DNA of 64,000 nucleotides, taken from the NCBI GenBank assembly GCA_029237695.1, contig CM055275.1, positions 86,540,433 to 86,604,432 on the forward strand. Reading direction: 5' to 3'. Origin of the DNA: Conchocele bisecta. Its lineage: Eukaryota; Mollusca; Bivalvia; Lucinida; Thyasiridae. The notes beneath the pieces were generated by a model, which was given only the letters and a program-made list of their open reading frames with translations, made no database searches and was not told the DNA's origin. Position numbers and translations under genes: made by a program. This document shows positions 32,641 through 44,356 of this stretch, piece after piece (positions within the stretch are counted from its first letter, which is position 1; each line of letters opens with the position of its first letter).

Positions 32641-34100
32641 CCTGATTCAATAACTAATATTGGCCTAATAGTTACACTAATGAGTACGATGATATAACAG
32701 TGTTGTCACCATATCACACTGTGATCACCTCTATTATCCTATTAATCTTTCCATGGATAACATCTAGTTTTGCACCTGTTTGCTTTATTTACAATATAAT
32801 TGGTTTATTTGTTAACTTGTGTTGATTTGTAACTGATTCAAGTGTGATCATGGTACGTTTAAATTTATTCACAACACCTGCATAATAATTAAATATTTCT
32901 TACGGTGGCGTGGAGGGTTCGTGCACGTATACAATGTTTAACACGCCATTTGTATCTCCCAAGGACAAAACCGTACACCTATATGTTATTGTTCTCAACA
33001 TAATACTGCCATATATTGTAATATTGTATGATATGTCAATTGTGGCTATGATATGTGAGAAATTTTACTCCTTTACACAGGAATTTCTTACCTTTACCAT
33101 GAACACAGAAGCAACAGAAGTGAAATTTATATTATTTTGACATTATACATTCTATTATTGTAACTATATTATAATCGATGAATGTAGATAAGTAACGTGA
33201 CTGTTCCAGCATTCCAACCCCATTCCAACCCTACCAGACTGATTTACATTATGCTAACTTCCAATACTACATACCGTAAATGTTGACAATACAACATGCA
33301 ACTCCTGCTAACCATGATTACCTTCTCAAGTATAACCTCGATTTACCATCTTTAACCACTATATATTTGTTCACATGCCGCTTTACCACCATATTTGCTC
33401 ACATGCCACTTTAAAACCATAAGATATTAGCTAATTGTGTCTATACTAAACCCTCTTGTACCTCTTTGGAACGGCTGCGTTGCAGGTTCACCTTTATGCT
33501 TGTTTACTTGTTTAGCGACTAGAAATGTAACAGAGCAACTAGTGTACGTTGATATTTATTATGGGCGTGTGTCCCATACCACTTCCCGTCGTCATCTATT
33601 AATTTAACCAGTCTACGCGCAGATACAACGGCAAGTGCACGGGAGATAACCGCTACAATATTCAGCGTTGACTGACAACAGTTGCTTTACAAGTTTTTTA
33701 TTTGTACATATATGCATATATCGTCTCTCGTAATTCTTGATACAATGGCAATTTTGCAACATCAGTATGTAAATATAGTGTATGCTGTTTTTGTTTGTAC
33801 AATTGGTGAGACGTAAATAAATATTAAATTATAATTCTCAATTCTGTAATATCAATTAGTGTGATCAATACCTCATGTGACGGTTGTGATTGACATTGAT
33901 ATGAAAATAATTATGACTGACACATGTTACACATGAGAAATTTACAAAATGCACCAAACAAAAATCAATCAGTCATACTGCATACCCTTACATCGAGATT
34001 TTTTGTCACATCTCTATATACATTGTGTATTTTAATGGGGTGTTTGTCTGGTTGATGACTCGTTGACGTGCTTAAAGAAGTCAACGATGAAACGTAGATG
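32641..34100. other. No gene seen
   Basis: One diverged unit of the 58-bp satellite lies at 33290-33345 (ACAATACAACATGCAACTCC). The short frame at 32910-33140 has no recognised motif. Otherwise unassigned AT-rich sequence. Confidence 0.4.
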
Positions 34101-34109
34101 ACATAATGT

Positions 34110-35215
34110 AACTTTCCCTAGCCTGAGAACTCCATCATTGAGTTGGCCCCCTTCATCCACTGAGAACTCCATCACTGAGTTAGCCCCGTCTTCCACTAGG
34201 AACTCCATCATTGAGTTAGGCCCCCTTCTTACATTGAGAACTCCATCTTTGAGTTGTCCTACTGAGAACTCCATCACCGAGTTAGCCCACTTCTTCCACT
34301 GAGAACTGCATCATTGAGTTTGCCCATTGAGAACTCCATCATTGAGTTGGCCCCCTTTTTCCACTGAGACATCCATCATTGAGTTGGCCCCCTTCTTCCA
34401 CTGAGAACTCCATCATTGATTTGGCCCCCTTCTTCCACTGATAACTCCATCATTGAGTTGGCCCCCTTCTTCCACTGAGACCTCCCTCATTGAGTTGGCG
34501 CCCTTCTTCCACTGAGAACTCCATCATTGATTTGGCCCTCTTCTTCCACTGAGAACTCCATCATTGAGTTAGCGCCTGTCTTCCACTGAGAACTCCATCA
34601 TTGACTTAGCCACTGTCTTCCACTAAGACCTCCATCATTGAGTTGCTCCCCTTCTTCCACTGAGAACTCCATCATTGAGTTAGCCCCTGTCTTCCACTGA
34701 GACTTCCATCATTGAGTTGGCCCCGTCTTCCACTGAGAACTCCATTACTAAGTTAGCCCCCGTCTTCAACTGAGAACTCCATCATTGAGTTCGCTCCCTT
34801 CTGCCACTGAGAACTCCATCATTGAGTTGGTCCCGTCTTCCACTGAGAACTACATCATTGAGTTGGCCCCGTCTTCCACTGAGAATTCCATCATTGATTT
34901 GGCCCCCTTCGTCCACTGAGAACTCCGTCATTGAGATGGCCTCCTTCTTCCACTGAGAACTCCATCATTTAGTTGGCCCCCTTCTTCCACTGAGAACTCC
35001 ATCATTGAGTTGGTCCCGTCTTCCACTGAGACCTCCATCATTGAGATGGCACCCTTCTTCCACTAAGAACTCCATCATTGAGTTGGCCCCCTTTTTCCAC
35101 TGGGACCTCCATCATTGAGTTGGCCCCCTTCTTCAACTGAGACCTCCATCATTGTATTGGCCCCCTTCTTCCACAAAGAACTCGATCATTGCGTTGGCCT
35201 TCTTCTTCCACTGAG
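34110..35215. repeat. 37-bp minisatellite, about 30 copies
   Basis: The unit is GAGAACTCCATCATTGAGTT plus GGCCCCCTTCTTCCACT, with common variants AGACCTCC and GCCCCGTC that shorten the unit by a few bases. Edges are ragged near 34110 and 35215. No gene. Confidence 0.95.
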
Positions 35216-36312
35216 AATGATTGATTTTGTTTGGCTACACGGTAATATATTTTGGTTACTGCATAATTATCGCAAAACAAGTTGAAGCTGTAACATAATT
35301 TTGCTGAAAGTAAGGGTTCATAAACCAGTGTCGACCAATATAACAACCATATCTTGGTTACATTGATATAAAAAATTGTTTACTGCATATGCATATGCTA
35401 GCAAAATATGTTGAAGCTATAATATATATTTGCCGATAGTAATAGTAAAGTTTCATAAACCAGTTGCGCCAAATAGAAAACCCTATGAAACGTATATATT
35501 TGTTGCATAAACACCACATAAGTATAACAAAATAGTTTAAAAGGTAATATATTTTTGTACTGACCATAGTGGTTTATAGACCGTTCACAACCTATAATTC
35601 ATTCCTTTCATTTCATAAGTGGAGTAGTACCTGCACAACAGATCTCTCTAATACATAGTCTTGGTCGTACTTATATATGGGGATGTGATAATTTCCCAAG
35701 AGGGGTTTTGCTATGTGTGTTGTATATATATATGTGTATGTCCATGTGTCTGCTGGTATGCATGTATCGATGTATGTTTATGGTAGTGAGTGAGTATGTA
35801 TATGTATTGTTCATTATACTCAGTTACAATGCATAGTGCCAGATGGTGTTAGAATGTAATATGCATAGTTAGAATATTGCATACAAATATGATATTAGCT
35901 GCGAGATATTTTTGATTCGATTTGTGCCTGTTTTATGAGTAGTTACAGTGGTTACGATATATAATTTATGCACAAAGCATAGCATTTGCACTGGCTGATA
36001 GTACATACTTTTATTTTACCATATAACCATACACTATTGATTTGTTGATATTATATGTATGGCTATACACGCGTACCACATGGTATTCTTACCAACCTGT
36101 TATGGTACTCTAATTAACCTTTTATGTAGCAAAATGATATATAGTTGATAATGCATTGTATATAGCTCGTCAATAGTAGATACACTCATTGACTTGCTTG
36201 GTATTATCACCGTACACAGGCTTAAAATTAATATACGAATGTGCCGATGCTTGCTACGTTGACACAGGTCTGGCCGAGGTCCGAGACAATAAGTTAGCCA
36301 AACTAAATACAA
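35216..36312. other. No gene seen; degenerate repeat at 35240-35560
   Basis: AGTTGAAGCTGTAACATAAT and ATGTTGAAGCTATAATATAT, each followed by GGTTCATAAACCAG or TTTCATAAACCAG, show two diverged units of about 145 bp. Beyond 35600 only AT-rich unassigned sequence with TATGTRT words. Confidence 0.45.
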
Positions 36313-37000
36313 ACCTAGTTATTTTTCAGTATTCTAATGCTCTCTATAAATATCACGCACTCTGATTGGATGATGGTCATACATTACAGGTATATCATTG
36401 TTGATGAACAGTAACAAATTATTGCAATATACATCCTCGGGAACTTCATCCACGTACGATGAATATATTCCTACGCCAATACTCAGTTTGAGGTCCATCA
36501 ATTACTCTGCCACCAAATGACCAAATAAACGTGGGAAAACTCGCATAAAATGAACCAAGTGGTATTCTGGTATTATTGTCAAAGTCGCAGCTGGCTTGCA
36601 TCTGAAACGTCCCGGTCCGAAACGTCTTCATGACCTGGTCCGAAAGTTGCATGGTCTGAAGTGTCCGGCGAAAAACTATTGCAAATATCTCACCGTTGAT
36701 CACGTTTCATATGTTTTGGCACTAATACATTGTAGATCGTTCATACAAAACAGAAAGTGTGTATCCTGTGTAATCTTACATCTCAAATGGTAGTATATCA
36801 CGAATGAATAGACAAGTTATCACAATATTTATCAACATGAGGAAGTTTGACAGGCTGCGGCCATTGACATATTGTTGCTAAGAGATGGCACTGGAGTGAC
36901 ATTGAAAGAGCAAAGTAGTAAATGAGGCTATTATAATTCTAACGACGCATAAATTGATTTTATTATTGAAAAATAATGATATCAGCAACATAAATAAACA
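36313..37000. other. Fragment of the 32366-type element, then unassigned sequence
   Basis: 36313-36400 repeats CTAGTTATTTTTCAGTATTC and CTATAAATATCACGCACTC. Short frames near 36450-36790 have no recognised motif. Confidence 0.45.
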
Positions 37001-37002
37001 CA

Positions 37003-37378
37003 GAGCTCCAGATAAGATTTGTATCTAAAGAGTATATACTATAAAGGTATACCACAGCTTTCAAATTCAATGAGCATTTTATTTTTACAAATGTATTATT
37101 GATTTTATATTCTTATTAAATAGGGAACAAATGATAAAATAATAAAACACCTTTAAAAATTCACTTATTTGAGCTGCAAAACGCAAACAGTGTTTGTTTT
37201 TTGCAGCTCAACTAAGCAAATTTCAATTTTATTACAGTATTTTCACTACTCAATTTGAAAATCAATGCGTATTTTCACATTGATGTCAGTATTTTGTACT
37301 CCCACTTTTGATAATCAGTGCGTATTCTGCTAAAATATGTGCGTAAAATACGCCAATACGCACCTTATCTGCAGCCCT
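37003..37378. mobile_element. hAT-like non-autonomous element, copy 1
   Basis: Ends CAGAGCTCCAGATAAG and CTTATCTGCAGCCCTG are inverted repeats. The right half carries the GCGTAAAATACGCCAATACG block. The copy at 48347-48597 shares the TATCTAAAG-type left end and the right end. The hAT assignment rests only on the style of the termini. Confidence 0.55.
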
Positions 37379-37860
37379 GTATACATGCATGCAAACATTG
37401 CTAATATCTTGTAATTGTGTTGGAACTATTTTCTTGGTAGAAAATTATTTGTGCGATCCGTCCGGTATGAGTTGCTCAACCAGCTTGCACTCCGGTACGA
37501 TTTTCCAACTAGACTCGATAAAGTTTGTAAAACAGTAAAGGAGTGGATTAGAACTAGATTAACCACATTTTAGCGCGTCGCCATTAAGCAGATTTTCACA
37601 CCTATCATTTTCTGATATACGCCTCAAATTTCAAAATTACAATACAGTTAACCCGAAATTATAAATATTTGTTTAACAATCCGCAATTTTTTACTGGTGA
37701 TTTATACGCACAAATAGGTTCAGAAATACGATACTAATCTATAATTAAACTATAGTTTCCTATTCTGTTTCGTTTCTAAGCATGTGTCTTTAAATAATTT
37801 GAAACACAATGCACCGCAAGACGTCAATATTTTTCCATATTGACTCTCGTGAGTTCATAT
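37379..37860. other. No gene seen
   Basis: No repeat or coding pattern recognised. Confidence 0.4.
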
Positions 37861-37861
37861 T

Positions 37862-38107
37862 GCTCAGTGCCGGAACTACGCTTCACAACGCAAAATAGTT
37901 CCTTCTAAATCACCACTAATTTGTGTATTGTATTTATACTTTGTATATGTACATTGCGAATGACGTATGTATATACTAAAAAGATAATTTGATTTGTATG
38001 TGGATATATGCCACTCGTTCCGCCGCGCAACGATATTGCGCTCCTAAAGTTGCGCAATATCGCACGCTGCTGAACTCGTGCATATACCCACATACCAATC
38101 AAATAAC
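37862..38107. mobile_element. Foldback element with GCGCAATATCG core, copy 1
   Basis: The core ACGATATTGCGCTCC...TTGCGCAATATCGCACG is a palindrome, flanked by GATTTGTATGTGGATATATG and an inverted CATATACCCACATACCAATC. The sequence AGTGCCGGAACTACGCTTCA at its left edge reappears inverted at 41223-41250, so the second copy has the opposite direction. Confidence 0.8.
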
Positions 38108-38139
38108 CTATAACTTTTTGTTATCAAGTCTTTCCCTGA

Positions 38140-38305
38140 ATGTAACAATTCGTTCCCTCGAATTAACAATTCGTTCCCACGATATAACAAGTCGTTCCCA
38201 CGAATTAACAATTCGTTCCTCTGTTAAATTGGGAACGAATTGTTAAATTGAGGGAACGAATTAATAAAAAAGATTATTTATACGTCCCCTGTGGGGCTCC
38301 GTATA
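38140..38305. repeat. Family F foldback array, copy 4 (short)
   Basis: Four to five AACAATTCGTTCCC units, then two inverted units, an A-rich tract and the border CGTCCCCTGTGGGGCTCCGT. Confidence 0.88.
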
Positions 38306-38399
38306 AACCAACAGCATTATGTCACAGTTATTATCCTTTGTGACAAATACCAGACATGTAGACACTTGGTACATAGTTTTAACTAGCTGGCGGTTCACC

Positions 38400-38485
38400 A
38401 ACCAGCAATATCAACCCGAGCTGAGGCTCGAACCTTCGATGCCCAATTGTGAGACATATGCCTTATCCCTTAGGCCACATTAAAG
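38400..38485 (-). repeat. tRNA-Arg-like SINE head remnant
   Basis: On the - strand GTGGCCTAAGGGATAAGGCA resembles the A box and GAAGGTTCGAGCCTC the B box of tRNA-Arg-type SINEs. The acceptor stem does not close, so it is not read as a tRNA gene. Confidence 0.5.
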
Positions 38486-38564
38486 TTATATGAAACTCAT
38501 ACCTGACTTTCCACCTCCACAAAACGATCCTTACACCTACATGTATCAATGTTTTCCCCGCAAT

Positions 38565-38770
38565 AAGTCCCGTACTTGTCCAGTTTTTAACCATCTGTCC
38601 GATGCTTGTCCAGTTTTTCGCAATATGTCCCCGTACTTGTCCAGTTTTTCACAATATGTCCCCGTACTTTCCAGTTTTCACAATATGTCCCGTATATCCC
38701 CGTAATTGTCCAGTTTTTCACAATATGTCCCGCACTTGTCCAGTTTTTCACCATATGTCCGTGGCGTTTT
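38565..38770. repeat. 31-bp minisatellite at the 3' end of the fucosyltransferase gene
   Basis: Unit TTGTCCAGTTTTTCACAATA plus TGTCCCCGTAC, about seven copies. The outermost unit overlaps the stop codon of the fucosyltransferase frame. Confidence 0.9.
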
Positions 38771-39908
38771 TGCACGGTTCATTATGATACGCCCACGCGG
38801 TAATGTCCGGAATGTGTTTCCGATATTTATCCTGCTGATTCAGACGTTCGCAAAGGTCACACAGCGCCCTCTGGTACCAGTATTTATATCCGGGGGAGTA
38901 ATACTTACTCTTCTCTTTTAGTAAAGCTGCGTACGTGTTCGGTGACCACGACAGTTTGTTTAGGTAGGTAGCTAATCCGCGAGGAGATTTAAAGTCGTCC
39001 GTGCTAATTACTGTTCCCCTGGGGAACGTTTGTTTAGCGTCTCCTTTATCACCTCCCCTTGTAATTAAAATGATGTCGTAGTTGTAGTTCTCGTAAACCT
39101 TTTCTGAAAAGTATTGTCTGCAGAAAGAGTTTTCAAACGCCAGAAAGAATTTATACGTTGTATTCAGGAGGTTGAAACATTCATCATGCACGTAATGTGT
39201 TCCGCAGTTCCAAGGTGTTCCGCATGATCCTAGCACCGTGACGTCATAATATTGTTTGAGTTTATCCACGTAATCCTCGCGGATGCTTCTGGTTGGACAA
39301 TGGGAATTAATCATTAGAACTCCTTTTGTTTTCGTCATAGCGATTTCTTTGAACTCTCGTTTTGGCGGGTTTTCCTTCAAAAGTAGCCCGCCATACGGGA
39401 GATAGATGTCGGTGTTCGTTTTGTCATACGTCATCGTCCAATTAAAGGCAGTGCGCCAGGGGTCTTTGGTCCACCAGCCACCAAGATCCATGAAGCATGC
39501 CGGAGATTCATGCGCCGCAAATATCCAGATTTGACCACGTGGTCGTTCGAAACCGACTTTCTTGAAAACCCAACGGCCATCAAAGAGAACAGCGTCCGCC
39601 TTAGATGAATTCTTTTTGTCGAACGTCATATAGCAATTGTTGTATTTACACGGTTTAAAATCACACCAAAACGAATCGGGTCTTAGTTTGAGGTACGGCG
39701 GGGGATTATGCCAGTTGATCATATACTGCCTCGGTTTAGATTTCGATGAACTTCCGGTTTTCTTGACTGGTTTGACTGGTGGCTGCGCTGGTTTGTTCAG
39801 AATTGTTTCATTTTTCAGTTTGATCTTGATTGACGGATCAAACGGGTCGAATGGTTTCATAGTTGGATTAGTCACTTTGCTAATACCATGTTTTAATTCT
39901 TTCTTCGC
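38748..39908 (-). CDS. Alpha-1,3-fucosyltransferase (GT10), last exon with catalytic domain
   Basis: About 386 codons encode the stem and the whole GT10 domain. A basic, proline-rich stem comes first, then HESPACF (acceptor-side ESP motif), FNWTMTYDKTNTDIYLPYG, KGVLMINSHCPTRS and the GT10 signature FFLAFENSFCRQYFSEKVYE, which binds GDP-fucose. Such enzymes are Golgi type II membrane proteins that add fucose to N-acetylglucosamine-containing glycans. An open frame upstream to 39932 adds MFPFYIFQ, but TATATTTTCCAG ends at 39909, so the exon most likely starts at 39908 in phase 0. The TGA at 38748 lies in the 31-bp minisatellite. The membrane anchor is predicted at 49884-49981. Confidence 0.93.
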   Translation of the reverse strand, partial: AKKELKHGISKVTNPTMKPFDPFDPSIKIKLKNETILNKPAQPPVKPVKKTGSSSKSKPRQYMINWHNPPPYLKLRPDSFWCDFKPCKYNNCYMTFDKKNSSKADAVLFDGRWVFKKVGFERPRGQIWIFAAHESPACFMDLGGWWTKDPWRTAFNWTMTYDKTNTDIYLPYGGLLLKENPPKREFKEIAMTKTKGVLMINSHCPTRSIREDYVDKLKQYYDVTVLGSCGTPWNCGTHYVHDECFNLLNTTYKFFLAFENSFCRQYFSEKVYENYNYDIILITRGGDKGDAKQTFPRGTVISTDDFKSPRGLATYLNKLSWSPNTYAALLKEKSKYYSPGYKYWYQRALCDLCERLNQQDKYRKHIPDITAWAYHNEPCKNATDIW

Positions 39909-39949
39909 CTGGAAAATATAAAAGGGGAACACATTTATTTATGATAATA

Positions 39950-40020
39950 ATAATCGTTTATTCACTCAGGTCACGTGACAGGACAGTATGATGTATACAC
40001 CACAATAATATATAGGACAC
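39950..40020. other. Short spacer upstream of the SINE
   Basis: Intron sequence with an ATAATAATAAT run. No other feature. Confidence 0.4.
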
Positions 40021-40021
40021 G

Positions 40022-40240
40022 GTGGCCGAATTAGCTCAGCAGGAGCGTTGGACGGCGGATCGCGGGACCCCGGGTTCGATTCCTAATTCGATTGTGAATG
40101 GTCGATTCGGCGTGTCTTTGGGCAAGAAAACTTCGTGATGGCCTAGTCTTATCAGATAGGGACTTAAATAGTCGGTACCGACATGCAAGGTCATCGAGCC
40201 AGTGCCGTCGTTAAATCAAATAATTTACAATTTACAACCC
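40022..40240 (+). mobile_element. tRNA-derived SINE
   Basis: The head has an A box in GAATTAGCTCAGCAGGAGCG and a B box in CCCCGGGTTCGATTCC. The body has GTGTCTTTGGGCAAGAAAAC, GATAGGGACTTAAATAGTC and CCGTCGTTAAATCAAATAA, and the tail repeats AATTTACAA. The body blocks are known from widespread invertebrate SINEs. It lies in the fucosyltransferase intron. Confidence 0.85.
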
Positions 40241-40316
40241 AATACGTGGGGAAATGTCTGTGATATAAACAACATTTTGTGCCGACTGAGTGGGCATGTA
40301 CCTTTAAGGTCTATCT
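40236..40316. mobile_element. Family D element, right-end fragment
   Basis: Only the last 80 bp are present, ending TGAGTGGGCATGTACCTTTAA minus one base; directly joined to the SINE tail. Confidence 0.75.
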
Positions 40317-40410
40317 TACTGGAAGATATGATGATGCACGCTATATAGAGTCTGAAATGTTAAAAGGTTACACACAATATGTTCTACAAAACGGCGCGTT
40401 CTGTAGATAT

Positions 40411-41017
40411 ACAGTGAAACCTCTCTATACCGGACACCATGGGAGACCCCAGGGTGTACGGTTTAGAGATTTTCCTCTGTAAATCAGACATATGACCATT
40501 CTGTGACATACATGTGTCTTTTGCAATCATGAACATGCATTATTATCTGAGATGCATTGCTAGAAAACCCATCAAAGTAAGATCATATTGATATATGTCC
40601 TTGGTGTTCGGTTTAGAGAGGTTTATATATTTCTTTTTAAAAAATAATTATTTGATGACCGATTTTCAAAATCTAACTTTAATTTCTTAGTTACATCATT
40701 TTCAAGCTATCTCGCCAGGTTTCGGAGTCAATTTCCAAAATGCAAGTAAAATCGTTTTTTTCGCAATAAAATCAATATTTGATGAAATTTCATGAAATAA
40801 TTTTGTTTAGGGAGGGTGACTTTTTTGTTATTGGCACACTATTAAATATTTCTTAGATTTAATAGGTCGAGTACCGTTCAGCAAGCGAAATAAATCACAT
40901 ATTGACAATTTGAAACATCATCCGAGACTCGGTGCCTTGAAAGTGTGAGTCAGATTATATCTCACATACAGGACACCCTGGGAGGTCACATGATGTCCGG
41001 TTTTAGAGGTTCCACTG
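40411..41017. mobile_element. Family G inverted-repeat element, 607 bp
   Basis: Left end ACAGTGAAACCTCTCTATAC, right end GGTTTTAGAGGTTCCACTGT. Both contain CCGGACACC or its complement, and GGTGTACGGTTTAGAG sits just inside the left end. The interior has TTCAAGCTATCTCGCCAGG, shared with segments at 6420 and 51375. Non-coding. Confidence 0.85.
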
Positions 41018-41030
41018 TAAATAGTTATAG

Positions 41031-41255
41031 GTTATTTGATTTGTATGTGGATATATGCACGAGTTCCGCAGCGCGCCGATATTGAGCGACTTTAGGAGCA
41101 ATATCGTTGCGCGGTGGAACGAGTGGCATATACAATGTCATTCGCAATTTATGTGCTTCAAGAAATGAACAAAAGTAAGTCAAATAAACAAATGAGTGGT
41201 GATTTAGAAGGAACTATTTTGCGACGTGAAGTGTAGTTCCGGCACTGACCAATAT
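41031..41255. mobile_element. Foldback element with GCGCAATATCG core, copy 2 (inverted)
   Basis: GATTTGTATGTGGATATATG, then GATATTGAGCGACTTTAGGA and CAATATCGTTGCGC, then GAAGTGTAGTTCCGGCACTG. Reverse complement of the 37862 copy over most of its length. Confidence 0.8.
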
Positions 41256-41279
41256 TAAGTAATTGTGGGCTTCCGTTTT

Positions 41280-41640
41280 GTGGAATCGCGGCAAATGACT
41301 TATATTAACCAAATTAATTTTTTTATTTGATCACATTTTAAAGAGTTTGTGTTCTCTGTGCCTCGGATGATGTCTCGAATATTCAGTATTATAATACATT
41401 GTAATGTGATGTGTCGCTGTAATAGCAGTACATGTACATAACATAGATCAACCAAATACAATGTTTTGTTTGATCACATTCTAATGAGTTTGTGTTCTCT
41501 GTGCCTCAGATAATGTCTCAAATATTCAATATTATAATAATGTGATTTTCGCTGTAATAGCTATTTATGGCATATATCAACCATATTCATTGTTTTATTT
41601 GATCAGATTCTAATGTGTATTTAACTAAATAGAGAATTGT
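41280..41640 (+). repeat. Tandem repeat of about 160 bp, 2.2 copies
   Basis: GAGTTTGTGTTCTCTGTGCC occurs at about 41344 and 41489, each followed by ATGATGTCTC or ATAATGTCTC and an ATTATAATA run; a third partial unit starts near 41590. Confidence 0.8.
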
Positions 41641-41734
41641 ACATGAGTGATGATTGAATATGCTATATATTCGGCCAGTTTACAGATCTCACAAGAAACG
41701 AGGTTTAATAAATATCATATTCAATCATCATACG

Positions 41735-42340
41735 TGATAGCATGATCATAATTTGAAGCTGTATTGATTACCTAACATGTTTTCTGTGGCGAGCTCATTT
41801 GTATATCTATAACACGAGTGTATTATGGTATTATGATTTTAATACAATATAATTCCAGCACAAAAATATTTACACAATTCCCTAACATTTGATTGGTCCG
41901 TAGCAAGTCTCTGTCCAAAATTTATATCCCAGTAAACTCCATGCCGAACTACTTTCCGTAACCGGCAGGCGCAGTTAAAATAATTCTTAAGAAAACGGAA
42001 AATAAACACATTTTATCGATGAATTTATTTCAAATGCTGGAATTATAAGGAATGAATGGCCTTTTTGTGGAATTTATCGGGGATATAAACTTGGAAAAGT
42101 CGCGGGAATACTGGACGAGGCCTTCCGGCCTTCGTCCAGTATTCCCGCGACTTTTCCAAGTTTATACCCCGATAAATTCCACAAAAAGGCCATTCATTCC
42201 TATAGTATTAATAAATTGCACAAATTAGCTTGTATATAGTGCATAAGCACATGATCATAATTTGAAGCTGCATTGATTACCTAACATGTTTTCTGTGGCG
42301 AGCTCATTTGTATATCTATAACACGAGTGTATTAGGATTT
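41735..42340. repeat. Direct 90-bp repeats around a long near-perfect palindrome
   Basis: ATGATCATAATTTGAAGCTG to ATAACACGAGTGTATTA occurs at 41740 and 42250. Between them, 42048-42203 is an inverted repeat with arms of about 70 bp and a loop of a few bases (ending GGCCTTCCGGCC). The arms differ at only a few positions. Confidence 0.9.
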
Positions 42341-42408
42341 TAATACAATGTATTAATACATTGCAAAACTCAGCTGTATGTAATCAATGATAATACTGAT
42401 CCGTTCAG

Positions 42409-42618
42409 GGGGCCGTTTCACTAAACTTCGTGCGACTAAAATGTTCGTAATTGCAAAATTATGATAGTCTGTAAATTTCACATTGACAATGTTTTCTTGT
42501 AAACAATTATTGGATCTAAATTTATTGAGCATATGCTCAATAAATGTAAATCCATCAATTGAAATTTCCAGACGATCCTAAATTGGCACATTTTAGTTGT
42601 ACGAAGTGAAACGGCCCC
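42409..42618. mobile_element. Family A inverted-repeat element, copy 3
   Basis: GGGCCGTTTCACTAAACTTC to ACGAAGTGAAACGGCCCC. Centre TTATTGAGCATATGCTCAAT. Confidence 0.88.
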
Positions 42619-42647
42619 TGCATCGTCGTATGCTCTGTGTCTCAGTT

Positions 42648-42925
42648 GGTGTACAGGTATTAGCTGAAATTGGATTGTATTCTTTGTTGTGTTCCTAGTT
42701 TCAGCTGCCTACGATACCTGATAAATGTATTACAGATGACAATATGTACAATGCTAACCATACATGCATTAACCATTTTTAACAAAAAGATGAAGAAAAT
42801 ATAATATTAAATTAAGTAATCTTATGATTTAGTTCTTTTATTTTCAAATCCACGAACTCTGTACTAGATTTACCTTTAGTAAATAGGGAAATAGAAAATG
42901 AAAACGAAAACGAAAAGCCACTTTT
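42648..42925 (+). repeat. Dispersed 280-bp repeat, copy 2
   Basis: Same as 5645-5940 from ACAGGTATTAGCTGAAAT to GAAAACGAAAAGCCAC. In both cases an element of family A or B lies just upstream. Confidence 0.8.
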
Positions 42926-42934
42926 TATTCAGCC

Positions 42935-43790
42935 GTCGAGACTACAGCCCAAACCGCTGGTCGGATCGACTTCAAATTTTGTATACCGATTCGCATCAAC
43001 AGTGAGACGAGAATAACGCAATTTTCAGAATTCTCATGACGTCACTTTTTACGAAACCGGAAGTGACGTCATATATCATATAATTCCCTATGACTTCCTT
43101 ATTTTCCAACCGATTTCAAAAATTCTTTTTGAATTGTAAAGCTGCGAGAATTCTCTATCTTCGCTTCGCTAACAATGTTTGGTCTATCTGGCTCAAATGA
43201 GAGAGCTATAGACATGTGAAATTGAGAAAAATGAAAAAAATCAACAATTTCAGATTTTTATTTTATTTTAACGGGTGGTCTTTGAAAACAGTTTTCAATT
43301 TGTACAGTAATCTCAGCAACATAATTTTTTGACAGCGTCACGCGGGACATTCATCCGCACAGAAGATGATATTTTTCAGAGCAATGGCTTGAATAGTTCT
43401 GATTTCTATTGTCTTTCAAACTTGGACGTTTTTTTTTCAATTTTTCAAATTTGAAATGGTCATAACTTTTTTATTATCTAACCGATTTCAAATATTTTTT
43501 TTGCATTAAAAAGCCAACAAAATTCTCTATCTCCGTTTCGCTGGTACTTTTTGGCTATCTGCCCAAATGAGAGAGTTGTAGGCATTTGAAGTTTTTAAAC
43601 AAAATTGAAATGGTCATAACTTCCTTATTATTCAACCGATTTCAAATATTTTTTTTGCATTAAAAAGCCTTTAAAATTCTCTATCTCCGGTTCACTGGTA
43701 GTTTTTAGCTATCTGCTCAAATGCGCGAGCTACATGCATTTGAAGTTTGAGAACGAGCATATAAACTTAGCCGCCTAGAAGTGTGTACAG
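42935..43790 (-). repeat. Retroposon-like repeat R, copy 1
   Basis: Shares CAAACCGCTGGTCGGATCGA, GAAACCGGAAGTGACGTCAT and CTTCCTTATTTTCCAACCGA with copies at 44388 and 45140. On the - strand the copies end in GGCTGAATAAA, so they look polyadenylated. This copy contains an internal partial duplication (AATTGAAATGGTCATAACTT twice near 43450-43620). Confidence 0.7.
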
Positions 43791-44169
43791 TGACAAACTT
43801 CGAGGTGGAGGCCAGACAGGTATGGTGGGCTGTATCAGACACTGGTTTTATATACGAACTGACATGCTGTGAGTGCTTTAGAATCGTCTCAACTTCAATG
43901 TCAGACTAGGGGGTTAACGGTACACATTTCGTAGAACGTTATATAATGAAAAATGCTTAGGATAGTCAAGCGATTCTGAAAATACAAAACTTTATTTTTT
44001 CAATTTCATTGGAATTGCATCAATTTGTTTTGAGTTTCATATGTTTTCGTCATTGGCAATGTCTTCTAATCACTTTGCCAGTGTACGTTTGTCAGTACAT
44101 CAAGCCTCAAACCGTTGATGCAGCTTCAGCTGCTATAGTCTCTATCTATTTTCCGTATTTCTGAACCAA

Positions 44170-44240
44170 AGTATATGTAGTGACCACTCATTTGAACCGT
44201 CTCGGCGAGACGGTTCAAATGGTGGTCACTACATTTACCT
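44170..44240. repeat. Perfect hairpin GAACCGTCTCGGCGAGACGG, copy 1
   Basis: GTAGTGACCACTCATTTGAA, the core, then TTCAAATGGTGGTCACTAC form a hairpin with about 27-bp arms. Copies at 48785 and 60903 share the core. Confidence 0.85.
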
Positions 44241-44356
44241 CTGATGAGAAATAAAGAAATTATTGAGCCTTGCCAGATATATTTTCCCATTCACGGCACT
44301 AACCTACTATTTAGGTTTGAGGCGGCTTTCAGCTCCGCCGAAAACCTATTGTATTC

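Noticed and set aside
34032..34277. 81-codon frame with MMEFSVEDG repeats
   Set aside because: Product of the 37-bp minisatellite.
39909..39932. Fucosyltransferase start at the ATG giving MFPFYIFQ
   Set aside because: These codons overlap a good splice acceptor (TATATTTTCCAG) and give no proper membrane anchor, while an anchor exon in matching phase exists at 49884-49981.
40022..40095. Possible tRNA gene on the + strand
   Set aside because: The tRNA-like head continues into a known type of SINE body and an AATTTACAA tail.
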